Below the pieces are notes generated by a model. It searched no databases and was not told the DNA's origin. It was given only the letters and a program-made list of their open reading frames with translations. Made by a program: the position numbers and the translations under genes. 64,000 nucleotides of DNA from Bacteroidota bacterium (GTDB lineage Bacteria; Bacteroidota; Bacteroidia; Chitinophagales; Chitinophagaceae). Location: contig JABDDT010000006.1 of assembly GCA_013287475.1 (NCBI GenBank), positions 1 to 64,000 of the forward strand. The letters run 5' to 3'. Positions 43,894-52,956 of this stretch are shown one piece after another; within the stretch, counting starts at the first letter, position 1; each line of letters starts with the position of its first letter.

Positions 43894-44421
43894 CTACTGT
43901 TCTCTCTCTACGCGTAACCCTGCACTCAACACATTCTTCAATGGATCCTCCCGCATGAGTTGTTCAAGAGTAATATGGTAAGTACCCGTTTTCCTGAACC
44001 TGGTTTTTGGCTGAATAAGAAGGCGTGTATCATAAATATCATCCATAGCGGTTCCGATCCATCCCTTACCATTCGTTGCCAGTTCAAGATCATAATCACC
44101 AGTTTTTCCCTGAACGGATCCTGGTTCTTTAACAGTTACGCGCACATACATGTTATTAAAATGATAGGCATCAGTATGTCGTACTACGAGGTAAATATTA
44201 TATAGAGAAACCGTATCATTTATTTCAAATGAAATATCGGGCTTTACGGAAGACGACCATTCATGATCATTGAACTCCAGGTTTTTTTCGAAAACGCCTG
44301 TAGTCCAGTTACAGGCAGTGATAAAGCTGAATGCCGACAGAAACAATATGGATCTTGTCACTTCCTGAATTTTTGCGAATTTAAACAGTAAAGGGATGAA
44401 CCTTAAAAAGTTCTTGTACAT
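43894..44421 (-). CDS. gldH: Gliding motility lipoprotein GldH
   Basis: A 175-residue lipoprotein (FSFITAC lipobox) matching GldH of the Bacteroidota gliding machinery. Landmarks are VFEKNLEFNDHEW after the lipidated cysteine, SLYNIYLVVRHTDAYHFNN, and GTAMDDIYDTR, ending in QLMREDPLKNVLSAGLRVE. The first 20 residues before the hydrophobic core are unusually long, so a later start (for example at the TTG-type codons before RSILFLSAF) is possible. GldH is needed for gliding in Flavobacterium johnsoniae; many non-gliding species keep it. The stop codon abuts an octamer array. Confidence 0.88.
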   Translation of the reverse strand: MYKNFLRFIPLLFKFAKIQEVTRSILFLSAFSFITACNWTTGVFEKNLEFNDHEWSSSVKPDISFEINDTVSLYNIYLVVRHTDAYHFNNMYVRVTVKEPGSVQGKTGDYDLELATNGKGWIGTAMDDIYDTRLLIQPKTRFRKTGTYHITLEQLMREDPLKNVLSAGLRVEREQ

Positions 44422-44439
44422 GAATTAGAAATTGGTCGA

Positions 44440-44552
44440 TGGCGTTAAGCATTTAGCGTTTGGCTTTAAGCGTTAAGCGTTTCGCGTTAAGCGTTTGGCG
44501 TTAAGCGTTCCGCGTTAAGCGTTAAGCGTTTGGCGTTAAGCTTTAGGCTTTA
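44440..44552. repeat. Heptamer array (gttaagc / gttccgc / gtttggc)
   Basis: About fifteen units of gttaagc, gtttcgc, gtttggc and gttccgc in one orientation fill the gap between the gldH start and the yicC stop. The stop codon TAA lies at the edge of the array. No mirrored arm. Confidence 0.93.
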
Positions 44553-45425
44553 TAACACATTCAGGATTTGTTCTTTGGCTTTTTCCAGTTCATCTTTCAT
44601 TAATACAACACATTTCTGGATTTTGACGTCATAAGCTTTGGATCCCGTGGTATTGACTTCTCTCCCAACTTCCTGCAGAATAAAGGATAATTTTTTTCCT
44701 TTGCTGTCTTCCGGCTCTGCCAGTACTTCTTTAAAATAAGCGCAATGATTTTTCAGTCTCACCATTTCCTCACTGATATCTATTTTTTCCAGATAATAAA
44801 TCATTTCCTGTTCCAGACGGTTGGAATCATAGTTTTCTTTGCCAATATGTTCGTTCAATAATTTTTCAAGTCCCTCACGTATTTTCTGTTGACGCAAAGG
44901 TTGAAGTTTCAGGATCTCTTCCTGCTGAATGCTGATATTATTTATGCGCAGTATAAGTTCTTCTTCCAGTACGCGGCCTTCATTGAGGCGGTGCTGATTC
45001 AGATCCTCTATTGCCATTTCTATTACTTTACTGAATTGCTGCCATTCTTCTTTGGTCAGGGTATCGCCGGTTGGTGTGATCACTTCGGGCAATTTCAACA
45101 GGGTACTCAAAATATTGGAAGGATCCTGGTTAAGTTGACGCGACAGATCTGCCAGGGTTTCATAATAAGCTTTCGCAAGGTCAGTATTTATACTTACCGG
45201 TTTTGCATTACCTGTTTGTTTCAGGCTGACTGTACAATCCAGGGATCCGCGGCCTAATTTATCTGAAAGTAATTTGCGGATATCAAATTCATAAGGCTTG
45301 AGGAAGCCGGGAAGTTTTAATTGAAGTTCGAATTGTTTTCCATTGAGCGATTTTACATCTACCAGAAAGGTTTTGTCACCCACCGTTTGTTCTGCCCTTC
45401 CAAAACCCGTCATCGATTTAACCAT
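44550..45425 (-). CDS. yicC: YicC-family endoribonuclease
   Basis: A protein of 291 residues from the ATG at 45425, which gives the invariant N-terminus (KSMTGFGRA). The 24 upstream in-frame residues are shadow of the neighbouring gene and are left out. The N-terminal YicC domain and C-terminal DUF1732 (KLSFILQEVGREVNTTGSKA) are complete. YicC proteins are RNA-binding endoribonucleases that help degrade small RNA targets. It follows the pseudouridine synthase gene at 45457 in the same direction by 31 bases. Confidence 0.92.
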   Translation of the reverse strand: MVKSMTGFGRAEQTVGDKTFLVDVKSLNGKQFELQLKLPGFLKPYEFDIRKLLSDKLGRGSLDCTVSLKQTGNAKPVSINTDLAKAYYETLADLSRQLNQDPSNILSTLLKLPEVITPTGDTLTKEEWQQFSKVIEMAIEDLNQHRLNEGRVLEEELILRINNISIQQEEILKLQPLRQQKIREGLEKLLNEHIGKENYDSNRLEQEMIYYLEKIDISEEMVRLKNHCAYFKEVLAEPEDSKGKKLSFILQEVGREVNTTGSKAYDVKIQKCVVLMKDELEKAKEQILNVL

Positions 45426-45456
45426 GTTATCCTGTTTATGCCTGAAAGGTAATAAA

Positions 45457-46053
45457 TTAAATGTGCGTAAGCAGTCCGAGCTTACCGTATACATCGTTTT
45501 GATTCATGTCGATCATATCACCAGGTAACATAGAGTCAAGTGTTAAGCCAGCGAGCCTGTAACGAATGAGACGAAGAGTTGGAAAACCTGTAGCTGCTGT
45601 CATCTTGCGAACCTGGCGGTTTTTTCCTTCAGTTATTATCAGTTTAATCCAGCTTGTAGGAATATGCTGACGAAATCGGATGGGTGGAATTCTTTCCGGT
45701 ATTATTACATGTTCAGGAAGTCGGGAGGCTTTTGCTATTGCGGTGCGAAAGGGTTTTCCGTCTATGTTAATAGTAATTCCGGAAGAAAGTAACTGCAGTG
45801 CTTCATTAGTGATCAGGCCTTCCACCTGTACCCTGTATTCGCGTTCATGTGCAAAACTGGGATGAAGTAAGCGGTGATTAAGGGATTTGTCGTTTGTTAA
45901 CAATAGCAATCCTTCGCTATCATAATCCAGGCGCCCAACCGGGTAAACATCCGTAGGAACTTCAAAAAAATCCTTCAGGCAGGCCTTCTTATTTTCCGGT
46001 GTAAATTGCGAAAGGACCTGAAATGGTTTGTATATGATATAATATTTATTCAA
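45457..46053 (-). CDS. 23S rRNA pseudouridine synthase, RluE/RsuA type
   Basis: A 198-residue pseudouridine synthase without an S4 domain, as in RluE. The catalytic aspartate is in VGRLDYDSEGLLLLTND, and INEGKNRQVRKM-type sequence appears as ITEGKNRQVRKMTAATG. It isomerises a uridine in large-subunit rRNA. Length and missing S4 domain favour RluE over RluB or RluF. It is encoded just upstream of yicC. Confidence 0.9.
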   Translation of the reverse strand: MNKYYIIYKPFQVLSQFTPENKKACLKDFFEVPTDVYPVGRLDYDSEGLLLLTNDKSLNHRLLHPSFAHEREYRVQVEGLITNEALQLLSSGITINIDGKPFRTAIAKASRLPEHVIIPERIPPIRFRQHIPTSWIKLIITEGKNRQVRKMTAATGFPTLRLIRYRLAGLTLDSMLPGDMIDMNQNDVYGKLGLLTHI

Positions 46054-46107
46054 TTGTATTCAATGAAACACTGATGAATAAAGGGTTTGAAAAAGATTCT
46101 GTAAAAT

Positions 46108-46138
46108 AAAAAGCCCCGCTGGCGGCGAGACTTTTACT
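46108..46138. other. Imperfect hairpin in a divergent region
   Basis: An aaaag-cccc-gc arm pairs with gcggcgagacttttt-like sequence (aaaag/ctttt outer, CG-rich inner with two mismatches). It resembles a terminator but lies between the divergent rluE-like and lpxD genes; it might end a small leader RNA. The remainder of this 200-base gap is AT-rich without array. Confidence 0.35.
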
Positions 46139-46295
46139 ATTTGGATGGGTTAGTAAGTACAGGGATATAAATATCCCTACACAATATTAGAAAAAATTTT
46201 TGTCTATACCGAAAAATTTTCCAATATTTTTTATGCACAATTTTTTTTAGGGTGTGGAAAAGCACTTTAATGTAGGTTTGAGCAAAATTTGCCCA

Positions 46296-47258
46296 ATGAA
46301 GTTTCCTTCACCTTTATCGTTATCATGGCTTTCAGAATTTCTGGATGCAAAGCTTGTTGGAAATACCGGAGCCTCGGCAACCGGCATCAACGAAATACAT
46401 AAAGTAGAAAAAGGAGATCTGGTTTTCGTTGATCATCCGAAGTATTATCAAAAGTGTTTACAATCCGATGCTTCTTTTATCATCATCAATCAGTTAGTGG
46501 AATGTCCTCCGCATAAAGCATTACTGATCGTTGATCAGCCATTTGAAGCATATCAGAAAATAGTCCGGCATTTCCGTCCATTCGAAGGTGCAGTTCAGTC
46601 AATAAGCCCCAATGCACAAATCGGAAAGACATCCTATCTCTATCCGGGTGTGTTCATCGGCAATCATGTACAGATCGGGGAGCGATGTATGATTCATCCG
46701 CATGTGACTATCATGGATCATTGTGTGATTGGCAACGATGTAGTGATCCAGGCAGGTACGGTAATTGGATCGGATGCTTTTTATTATAATACGAACAAGA
46801 ATCGGGAATCGTGGTATAAAAGAATGCTGAGTTGCGGTCGTGTTATTATTGAAGATGATGTGGAGATTGGTGCCGGTTGTACAATTGACCGGGGAGTGAG
46901 CGGAGATACTATCATTGGCAGGGGATCCCGCCTGGATAATATGATTCATATCGGTCACGATACCGTGTTGGGTAAAAATTGTTTATTGGCAGCACAGGTA
47001 GCCATTGCCGGCGCCGTCAATATCGGAAACGGAGTAATTCTCTGGGGACAGGTTGGCGTGAGTAAAACACTTACCATCGGTGATAATGTAACTGTGCTTG
47101 CGCAAAGCGGAGTAGGCGTAACCATTGAACCAGGGAAAGTATTTTTTGGATCGCCTGCAGAAGATGCATCCATCAAAAAGCGCGAACTGGTATGGATAAA
47201 ACGCATTCCTGAGCTCTGGCAAAAAGTTAAAGACCGAAGTGAAAATTCAGGCCTTTAA
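46296..47258 (+). CDS. lpxD: UDP-3-O-acylglucosamine N-acyltransferase
   Basis: A protein of 320 residues from the ATG at 46296, preferred over the GTG at 46254 because the family begins with about this FPSPLSLSWLSEFLDA segment. LpxD adds the N-linked acyl chain in lipid A synthesis. The N-terminal uridine-binding domain (residues 1-95) is followed by a left-handed beta helix of hexapeptide repeats (SPNAQIGKTSYLYPGVFIG onward) with the catalytic His in NMIHIGHDTVLG and a C-terminal helix. The last residues (Gly-Leu) and the TAA stop lie in the first unit of the array. Confidence 0.9.
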   Translation: MKFPSPLSLSWLSEFLDAKLVGNTGASATGINEIHKVEKGDLVFVDHPKYYQKCLQSDASFIIINQLVECPPHKALLIVDQPFEAYQKIVRHFRPFEGAVQSISPNAQIGKTSYLYPGVFIGNHVQIGERCMIHPHVTIMDHCVIGNDVVIQAGTVIGSDAFYYNTNKNRESWYKRMLSCGRVIIEDDVEIGAGCTIDRGVSGDTIIGRGSRLDNMIHIGHDTVLGKNCLLAAQVAIAGAVNIGNGVILWGQVGVSKTLTIGDNVTVLAQSGVGVTIEPGKVFFGSPAEDASIKKRELVWIKRIPELWQKVKDRSENSGL

Positions 47259-47382
47259 CGCTTAACGATTAACGCGCAACGCGGAACGCAATTTTTAATT
47301 ATAATTACCTAATTTAACTTAAAACTTTCAAATTAGAAGTATTGGCGTTAAGCGTTCCGCGTTAAGCGTTCCGCGTTATTCC
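47250..47382. repeat. Mirrored heptamer array over two stop codons
   Basis: The left arm (47250-47293; cttaacg, attaacg, cgcaacg, cggaacg) and the right arm (47344-47382; gttaagc, gttccgc) are inverted around about 50 bases. The arms include the lpxD TAA and the stop codon of the convergent 359-residue protein. Confidence 0.92.
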
Positions 47383-48455
47383 GGATTATAATCATACGGC
47401 ACCAGTTCAGCAACTTTCTTCCATGCCCAATAACCCATATTGGTGATTTCAGATTGTTCAAAAAAGTATCCGTTCTCATCGATAGAAAAGCCCGAAGGAA
47501 TATCAAGTGCCGATACCTGTACTTTTGCACTGAGTGGAAAATGATTTTGCATCAGATAATTTTTATCCGGGACCTGTCCCGTATATGTCACTCTTATTCT
47601 GCCATTGATATTAATATCCACTGTTCCGCTATCCAATGAATAAATCGCGGGATCGTATGGATTTTCTAATATGGTCCCTTTATCCGATTCGGGTGCATTC
47701 AATGTTTCCACCTGGAAACCTTCATCCATCAGGGTACTATCGTACCAGCTCCTCATAAAATGTAGCCGTGATCCGATATAAGTCCTGTATCTGTTCTTTC
47801 CCCAGGTCTCCACTTGTTCAGCAGTACCGGGTAGATTTTCAAAAAGCGGATAACCTGTGTAACTGCTGATATGGGTACTGTAATCATTCACGAATGAATC
47901 CAGCTGATAACGGATTTTATATCCCAGCGCAAGGTTGGTGATGATGATTTCTGATTTTGCTTTTACTTTTAATTTGTTGCGTTTTTTATAAAAATAAAAG
48001 TTGATCGAGTCCTTGTTTTCTATCGTGCATTGAGCCGCATTTGCTGTTGTGCCGATAAAATTGTCCAGGAAAAACTGTCCATATTTATTCCATCCGTCAG
48101 CAACAAGGGCGGAGCCGGTAACAGCCACTTCTCCAAGATTCTTACTTTCTTCTTTCATTTGAACGAGCAGTGAATCTTTATCCTTTGTTGAATTGCTGAC
48201 ACGCAGAACCTGTGTTTCGTATCCGGTATATGAGATAACCAGATCATAACCACCGTTCGCAAGACGCATCGAAAATAACCCTTCATTATTGGAAATAGTT
48301 CCTGTGGTTGTATTCTGGCAAAATACCGAAGCATTTGCGAGAACAGAACCTGTTTTTTCATCCACCACTTTTCCGTGTATATAAAATATTTTATCCTGAC
48401 TTTTAGCAGCCAGCGAAATCAGACTCAAAACGAATGACAGGCAGATGATTTTCAT
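47376..48455 (-). CDS. Secreted protein with carboxypeptidase-like regulatory domain
   Basis: A 359-residue exported protein (signal peptide to AAKS-Q). Residues 26-95 form a CarboxypepD_reg-like beta sandwich (GKVVDEKTGSVLANASVFC, then GYDLVISYTGYETQVL), as at the N-terminus of TonB-dependent receptors, here without a barrel. The remaining 260 residues are beta-rich and unassigned. Such proteins are common in Bacteroidota envelopes. Its stop codon is supplied by array sequence (TAA of a cggaata/acgcgg unit). Confidence 0.78.
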   Translation of the reverse strand: MKIICLSFVLSLISLAAKSQDKIFYIHGKVVDEKTGSVLANASVFCQNTTTGTISNNEGLFSMRLANGGYDLVISYTGYETQVLRVSNSTKDKDSLLVQMKEESKNLGEVAVTGSALVADGWNKYGQFFLDNFIGTTANAAQCTIENKDSINFYFYKKRNKLKVKAKSEIIITNLALGYKIRYQLDSFVNDYSTHISSYTGYPLFENLPGTAEQVETWGKNRYRTYIGSRLHFMRSWYDSTLMDEGFQVETLNAPESDKGTILENPYDPAIYSLDSGTVDININGRIRVTYTGQVPDKNYLMQNHFPLSAKVQVSALDIPSGFSIDENGYFFEQSEITNMGYWAWKKVAELVPYDYNPE

Positions 48456-48460
48456 TTTTT

Positions 48461-48712
48461 TAGGCTTAAAGCGTAAGGCGCAAGGCTTAAGGCGTAAAGC
48501 ATAAGGCGTAAGGCGTAAAGCATAAGGCGTAAAGCTTAAGGCATAGGGCTTTTAGTTAGGAAATGGTATTTTAATCTGGCATACATTATAATAACGGATC
48601 TGGACAATTGCAAGTATGTATTTTAATCATCATGATAATAAATTATGCCTTACGCTTTACGCCTTACGCCTTACGCGTTTGCGTTACGCGTTCGGCGTTA
48701 AGCTTTAGGCTC
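48461..48712. repeat. Mirrored heptamer array (gcgtaag / cttacgc)
   Basis: The left arm (48461-48556; gcgtaag, gcgcaag, gcttaag, gcataag, gcgtaaa) and the right arm (48644-48712; cttacgc, ctttacg, gttcggc, gttaagc) are inverted around about 85 bases. The right arm ends at the epimerase stop codon. The flanking genes have the same direction. Confidence 0.93.
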
Positions 48713-49700
48713 AAAGAGGTTGCGGATTCTTAACATATTTTAAACAGGCCTCAAAGATGGAATCTTCCAGCGATCGGAAATGGAAAGAAGGCAGCGCCCT
48801 GAGCATTTTATGATTGTCATATGAACTTTTGGTGACAGCGATCGCAACGGATTCCTTCGTTATCAACGACTTTTTCCTGCTGAAGAGTGACTTTATTTTT
48901 TCTTTTCGCCAGGCCAATCCTGCTAAAAAAGGTCCGGCATTTCTGGTAGGATGTTTTTTTCCGAAGCCGGCCGCCATCCAGTTGAAAATTTCACGGTAAC
49001 TCCTGTTTTCAGCAGATATGATAAAACGTTCATTCCTGATTCCGCTATTCATCAGGGAAATGATAGCACGGGCCGAATCTTCCACATCAGCAAATCCGTT
49101 CGTTCCTCCCATATACCACGGAAATTCCCGGTAAGCAGTTTTAAAAAGACCGCAACTGGTTTCACTCCAGTCTCCATAACCGAGCAACGTGGAAGGATTT
49201 AAAATAAGAGGCGTGAGACCTTCGCCCATACCACGCCATACTTCCATTTCACCAAAATATTTACTGATCCCATAATTCGACTGGCCGTCATTTCCTGCCC
49301 ATTTTTTTTCTTCATCTATAGGTTTTGAGTTTTCATTTCTTCCCAGCGCACTCACAGAACTGACGTGAACGAAATCAGAAATACCCGATTCGATGGCTGC
49401 ATTTACGAGGTTAGCCGTTCCTTCAATATTTACCTGAAATAATTTTTTTTTGTCTGAAGGATTAAAAGAAACAAATCCGGCTGCATGAATTATCTGGCTG
49501 CATCCACTGAGGTTTTCCATCAGACCACTAATATCGAGGAGGTCACCTTCCACCCAGGAAATTTTGTCAAGTAGTGCGGGATGTAGATAAAATGGAAACG
49601 AAAGATTTCTTCGTAAAGCACGAACGGGTCTCCCCTGCAATACAAGTTCCTGCAGAATATAAGATCCGAGAAAACCAGTACCGCCGGTTACGAAAATCAT
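48711..49700 (-). CDS. NAD-dependent epimerase/dehydratase family protein
   Basis: A 329-residue extended SDR. The N-terminal VTGGTGFLGSYIL loop binds NAD(P), HAAGFVSF and VHVSSVSALG are the central strands, and YGISKYFGE is the active-site Tyr-x3-Lys. The C-terminal half differs from UDP-sugar epimerases and resembles dihydroflavonol-reductase-like enzymes. Substrate unknown. Its start overlaps the end of the 3-hydroxyacyl-CoA dehydrogenase gene by four bases, so they are translationally coupled. Confidence 0.87.
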   Translation of the reverse strand: MIFVTGGTGFLGSYILQELVLQGRPVRALRRNLSFPFYLHPALLDKISWVEGDLLDISGLMENLSGCSQIIHAAGFVSFNPSDKKKLFQVNIEGTANLVNAAIESGISDFVHVSSVSALGRNENSKPIDEEKKWAGNDGQSNYGISKYFGEMEVWRGMGEGLTPLILNPSTLLGYGDWSETSCGLFKTAYREFPWYMGGTNGFADVEDSARAIISLMNSGIRNERFIISAENRSYREIFNWMAAGFGKKHPTRNAGPFLAGLAWRKEKIKSLFSRKKSLITKESVAIAVTKSSYDNHKMLRALPSFHFRSLEDSIFEACLKYVKNPQPL

Positions 49701-50557
49701 TCGGATTTGGATTTAGCATATTGAAAAAATCCATTGCCTGTCTTTTTGCCAAGCTTGCCCTGTTTCACCAGCATCTCCTGAAAAGCAGAAGGTTTAAGTC
49801 TTGGAGGCCTGCCCAATGAATCGTAAAGTGAACAGCTTACAGTATAATTGATATCATTTCCGATCAGGTCCATCAGATGAAAGGGTCCCATATTAAATCC
49901 CGCTGACTCCATGATTTTGTCTATTGTGGAAATGTCCGCTATTTTATCTTCAGCCAAACGTAATGCTTCAAGGTAGAATGGTCGGGCAACATGGTTTACA
50001 ATGAATCCAGGTTTGTCCTGACATACCACCGGTGTTTTTTCTATTTGTTTTACGAAAGATATTAAGCGCAGTACAATTTCATCGGAATTATATTTTGTTC
50101 TGATGATCTCTACCAGTTTCATCCGGTTAGCCGGATTGAAAAAATGCATCCCGATAACCCTGCCAGGAAAATTTGTTTGTTGTGCGATCTCTGTAACCGA
50201 TAGGGATGATGTATTGGTGGCGAAAATAGTTTCCTGGTTGTTGATTCCTGCCAGCTCAAGGAATAGCGCAGATTTCGCCTCTGTTTTTTCAAGTATAGCT
50301 TCGATGATGAGAGGAGCCCGGCAATCAGAAATCGATGTGCTGAATGAAATCCGACGAAATATATTTTCTTTATCTTCTATGCTCATTCTTTTTTTTTCGA
50401 CTCCCTGTTCCATTTCTTTTTCTATAAGAGCTGCTGCCTGGGAAACTGTTTCAGGGCGGAGATCATATAAGATCACAGGGATACCATGACTGGCAACTGC
50501 CAGGGTAATACCCCTGCCCATGGTTCCTGCACCACAGATGCATATAGATGTCTCCAT
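49697..50557 (-). CDS. 3-hydroxyacyl-CoA dehydrogenase
   Basis: A 286-residue stand-alone NAD-dependent dehydrogenase of the PaaH/Hbd type. The Rossmann loop is CGAGTMGRGITLAVASHG, the catalytic block is GMHFFNPANRMKLVEII (His), and the C-terminal dimerisation domain contains NMGPFHLMDLIGND. It oxidises 3-hydroxyacyl-CoA in beta-oxidation or butyrate-type pathways. Coupling to the epimerase-like gene and the presence of icmF in the window suggest acyl-CoA metabolism. Confidence 0.92.
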   Translation of the reverse strand: METSICICGAGTMGRGITLAVASHGIPVILYDLRPETVSQAAALIEKEMEQGVEKKRMSIEDKENIFRRISFSTSISDCRAPLIIEAILEKTEAKSALFLELAGINNQETIFATNTSSLSVTEIAQQTNFPGRVIGMHFFNPANRMKLVEIIRTKYNSDEIVLRLISFVKQIEKTPVVCQDKPGFIVNHVARPFYLEALRLAEDKIADISTIDKIMESAGFNMGPFHLMDLIGNDINYTVSCSLYDSLGRPPRLKPSAFQEMLVKQGKLGKKTGNGFFQYAKSKSE

Positions 50558-50577
50558 GATATAAAGATACGTTTCGG

Positions 50578-50696
50578 TAATTGTTAATTGTCAATGGTTA
50601 ATTGTTAACGCTCCGGGATACTTGAAAGATAAATATCGATAGCCATGTATTTTAATATTTGCAGTTAACAATTAACCATTGACAATTAACAATTAT
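50578..50696. repeat. Mirrored heptamer array (aattgtt) between divergent genes
   Basis: The left arm (50578-50610; aattgtt, aattgtc, ggttaatt) and the right arm (50662-50696; gttaacaatt, aaccattg, acaatta) are inverted around about 50 bases. It lies between the starts of the dehydrogenase and ridA. Confidence 0.9.
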
Positions 50697-50701
50697 TTTT
50701 G
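50694..50701 (+). promoter_or_regulatory. Candidate -7 box of ridA
   Basis: The sequence tatttttg fits TAnnTTTG and ends three bases before the ATG at 50705, overlapping the edge of the array. This suggests a very short or absent leader. Confidence 0.35.
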
Positions 50702-50704
50702 CGT

Positions 50705-51088
50705 ATGGAAAAAAGAATCATCACTACTCCCGATGCACCCGAGCCTATAGGACCTTATAACCAGGCTGTACTGGCAGGAAATCTGCTGTTCATTTCAGGA
50801 CAGGTTGCTATCAATCCGAAAAATGGAACTGTTGAAGCCACGGATATTTTTGAAGAAACCCATCAGGTGATGCATAATCTGCGCGCTGTATTACATGCAG
50901 CCGGGGCAGATTTTAAAAATGTGGTAAAGACGACCATCTTTCTTACAGATATGGCTCTGTTTACTTCAGTAAATGAAGTGTATGGAAAATATTTCAATGG
51001 AGAATTTCCTGCCCGCGAAACGGTTGCTGTTCGCGGATTACCAAAAAATGTGAATGTTGAGATTTCTATGATTGCTGTGCAATCATAG
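50705..51088 (+). CDS. ridA: RidA family reactive-intermediate deaminase
   Basis: A 127-residue RidA/YjgF protein from ATG 50705; the TTG two codons upstream is ignored. It hydrolyses toxic 2-aminoacrylate and related imines. The family signature is ARETVAVRGLPKNVNVEIS, with the key arginine; NQAVLAGNLLFISGQ and the N-terminal PIGPY block are also standard. Single gene, convergent with kbl over a mirrored octamer array. Confidence 0.95.
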   Translation: MEKRIITTPDAPEPIGPYNQAVLAGNLLFISGQVAINPKNGTVEATDIFEETHQVMHNLRAVLHAAGADFKNVVKTTIFLTDMALFTSVNEVYGKYFNGEFPARETVAVRGLPKNVNVEISMIAVQS

Positions 51089-51089
51089 A

Positions 51090-51194
51090 AAGTATAAGAG
51101 TATAGGAGTATAAGAGTATAGGAGTGTTGATTTGGAAATTTCCAATATTAGTCATTTCACTCTTATACTCTTATACTCCTATACTCTTATACTA
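51090..51194. repeat. Mirrored octamer array (agtataag)
   Basis: The left arm (51090-51125) has four units agtataag/agtatagg. The right arm (51158-51194) is its reverse complement. The spacer is about 32 bases. The right arm contains part of the kbl stop codon. It lies between convergent ridA and kbl. Confidence 0.93.
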
Positions 51195-52370
51195 TTTCAA
51201 GTTTTCCCGCACTTTAACAAATGCTGAAATACATGCATCCAGATGTTTCTGTGAATGCGCTGCACTGAGTTGTACCCTTATTCGTGCAAGCCCTTTGGGA
51301 ACTACGGGAAAGAAAAATCCGATCACATAAATCCCTTCTTCCAATAATTTAGCAGCAAATTCCTGTGCCACTACCGCATCATAAAGCATGATCGGTACAA
51401 TCGGATGATCGCCCGGCTTAATTTCAAAGCCCGCTTCCTTCATGTTCGTTCTGAAATATTTTGTATTCTCCTCCAGTTTATCCCGCAAACCGGTATCCTT
51501 TTTTAACATGTCAAGTATTACCAGCGATGCACCGACAATGGAAGGAGCCAGGCTGTTTGAAAATAAATAAGGCCGGCTTCTCTGGCGAAGCATTTCAATG
51601 ATCTCTTTTCTTCCGCTGGTAAAACCGCCGTTGGCTCCTCCAAGCGCTTTGCCGAGTGTTCCTGTAATAATATCCACCTTACCCATTACATTCCTATACT
51701 CATGCGTTCCACGGCCTGTTTTACCGAGGAATCCGGAGGAATGCGATTCATCACTCATAACTATGGCGCCATATTGATCAGCCAGCGCACAAATCCTGTC
51801 GAGCTGGGCAATTGTTCCATCCATACTGAATGATCCGTCAGTAACTATGATGCGGTCACGGCAATCGGCGGACTGTTTTAATTGTGATTCAAGGTCGGCC
51901 ATATCATTATGTTTATAGCGGAGGCGGCGCGCCTTGCATAATCTGACGCCGTCAATGATGGACGCGTGATTGAGTTCATCAGATATAATGGCATCCGTTT
52001 CACCAAAAAGGGGCTCAAATACGCCTCCATTGGCATCAAAAGCAGCTACATATAATATGGTATCTTCTGTTCCAAGGAATTCAGAAAGCTTTTCTTCCAG
52101 TTCCTTATGAATATCCTGGGTTCCGCAGATAAAACGTACACTGCTCAGGCCATACCCGCGCTCATCCAGTACTTTATGGGCTGCCTGAATTACCTCCGGA
52201 TGGGAAGAAAGGCCCAGATAGTTATTTGCACAGAAATTCAGCACTTTACGTCCATTGACAATGATTTCCGCACCCTGCTCACTGCTGATAACGCGTTCTT
52301 TTTTGAACAATCCGGCAGTCCTTATTTCATCCAGCTGGTCCGACACGCGTTTCACAAAAAACTCATTCAT
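51192..52370 (-). CDS. kbl: Glycine C-acetyltransferase (2-amino-3-ketobutyrate CoA ligase)
   Basis: A 392-residue PLP enzyme of the alpha-oxoamine synthase family that forms or cleaves 2-amino-3-oxobutyrate in threonine-to-glycine conversion. The PLP lysine is in [28 protein letters not shown] and [16 protein letters not shown] are the family blocks. The N-terminus and length match Kbl better than serine palmitoyltransferase or BioF, though the family is close-knit. It is divergent from the ECF sigma gene. Confidence 0.9.
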   Translation of the reverse strand: MNEFFVKRVSDQLDEIRTAGLFKKERVISSEQGAEIIVNGRKVLNFCANNYLGLSSHPEVIQAAHKVLDERGYGLSSVRFICGTQDIHKELEEKLSEFLGTEDTILYVAAFDANGGVFEPLFGETDAIISDELNHASIIDGVRLCKARRLRYKHNDMADLESQLKQSADCRDRIIVTDGSFSMDGTIAQLDRICALADQYGAIVMSDESHSSGFLGKTGRGTHEYRNVMGKVDIITGTLGKALGGANGGFTSGRKEIIEMLRQRSRPYLFSNSLAPSIVGASLVILDMLKKDTGLRDKLEENTKYFRTNMKEAGFEIKPGDHPIVPIMLYDAVVAQEFAAKLLEEGIYVIGFFFPVVPKGLARIRVQLSAAHSQKHLDACISAFVKVRENLK

Positions 52371-52399
52371 ATGAAGATTTTTTACAGGATAAAGATAAG

Positions 52400-52430
52400 C
52401 TTTGTAACTTTTTAGAGTGACAACCGTATT
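52400..52430 (+). promoter_or_regulatory. Candidate ECF-type promoter of the sigma factor gene
   Basis: gtaacttttt (about 52406-52415) and ccgtatta (about 52424-52431) have the spacing of an ECF sigma-dependent promoter, suggesting autoregulation. A six-codon frame (ATG at 52434, TAA at 52452) sits between this and the real start. Inference from layout only. Confidence 0.35.
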
Positions 52431-52460
52431 ACAATGGACGAAAACAACCGGTAAGGGCTT

Positions 52461-52946
52461 ATGACGGAGGAGGACTACAATAACTGTGTGAAGTTGTATT
52501 CAGACGGACTATACCGGTTCATGCTGAAATCTACCAGGCAGGTGGAAGATGCGCGTGATCTGGTCCAGTCTTCTTTTGAAAAATTATGGCAACACCGCAG
52601 CGAAATAAATGCTTTGAAAAGTAAATCATACCTGTTTACGATTGGTTACCATAAGATGATTGATTTAAACAGGAAGAACAGCAGGATCGATTTCCTCGAG
52701 TCATTGCCGGAACGCCCGGAAACTTCTTCAAAGACTTCTCCCAGACTGAAAGAGATTTTGGAAAAAGCTTTGAACAGGCTTAACGAAAGACAACGCTCAC
52801 TGGTTCTCCTCAAAGATTATGAAGGATATTCTTATGAAGAAATTGCGGATATAACTGGTTTAAATATTACACAGGTAAAAGTTACCCTGCACAGGTCGAG
52901 GTTAATTTTAAAAGATTGGCTCGTAAGTGTTGAAAATGTACTTTAA
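52461..52946 (+). CDS. ECF RNA polymerase sigma factor
   Basis: A 161-residue sigma-70 family factor with region 2 ([26 protein letters not shown] pattern, quoted only in part: [10 protein letters not shown]) and region 4 ([23 protein letters not shown] helix-turn-helix). ECF sigma factors redirect RNA polymerase to stress or envelope genes. It is followed 10 bases later by a membrane protein that is probably its anti-sigma factor, and then by an outer-membrane protein. Confidence 0.95.
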   Translation: MTEEDYNNCVKLYSDGLYRFMLKSTRQVEDARDLVQSSFEKLWQHRSEINALKSKSYLFTIGYHKMIDLNRKNSRIDFLESLPERPETSSKTSPRLKEILEKALNRLNERQRSLVLLKDYEGYSYEEIADITGLNITQVKVTLHRSRLILKDWLVSVENVL

Positions 52947-52956
52947 AGATTAAGAT

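Noticed and set aside
46108-46138. Terminator or riboswitch for lpxD
   Set aside because: The hairpin has mismatches and lies far from the lpxD start; no known riboswitch pattern is visible. Kept only as a weak hairpin.
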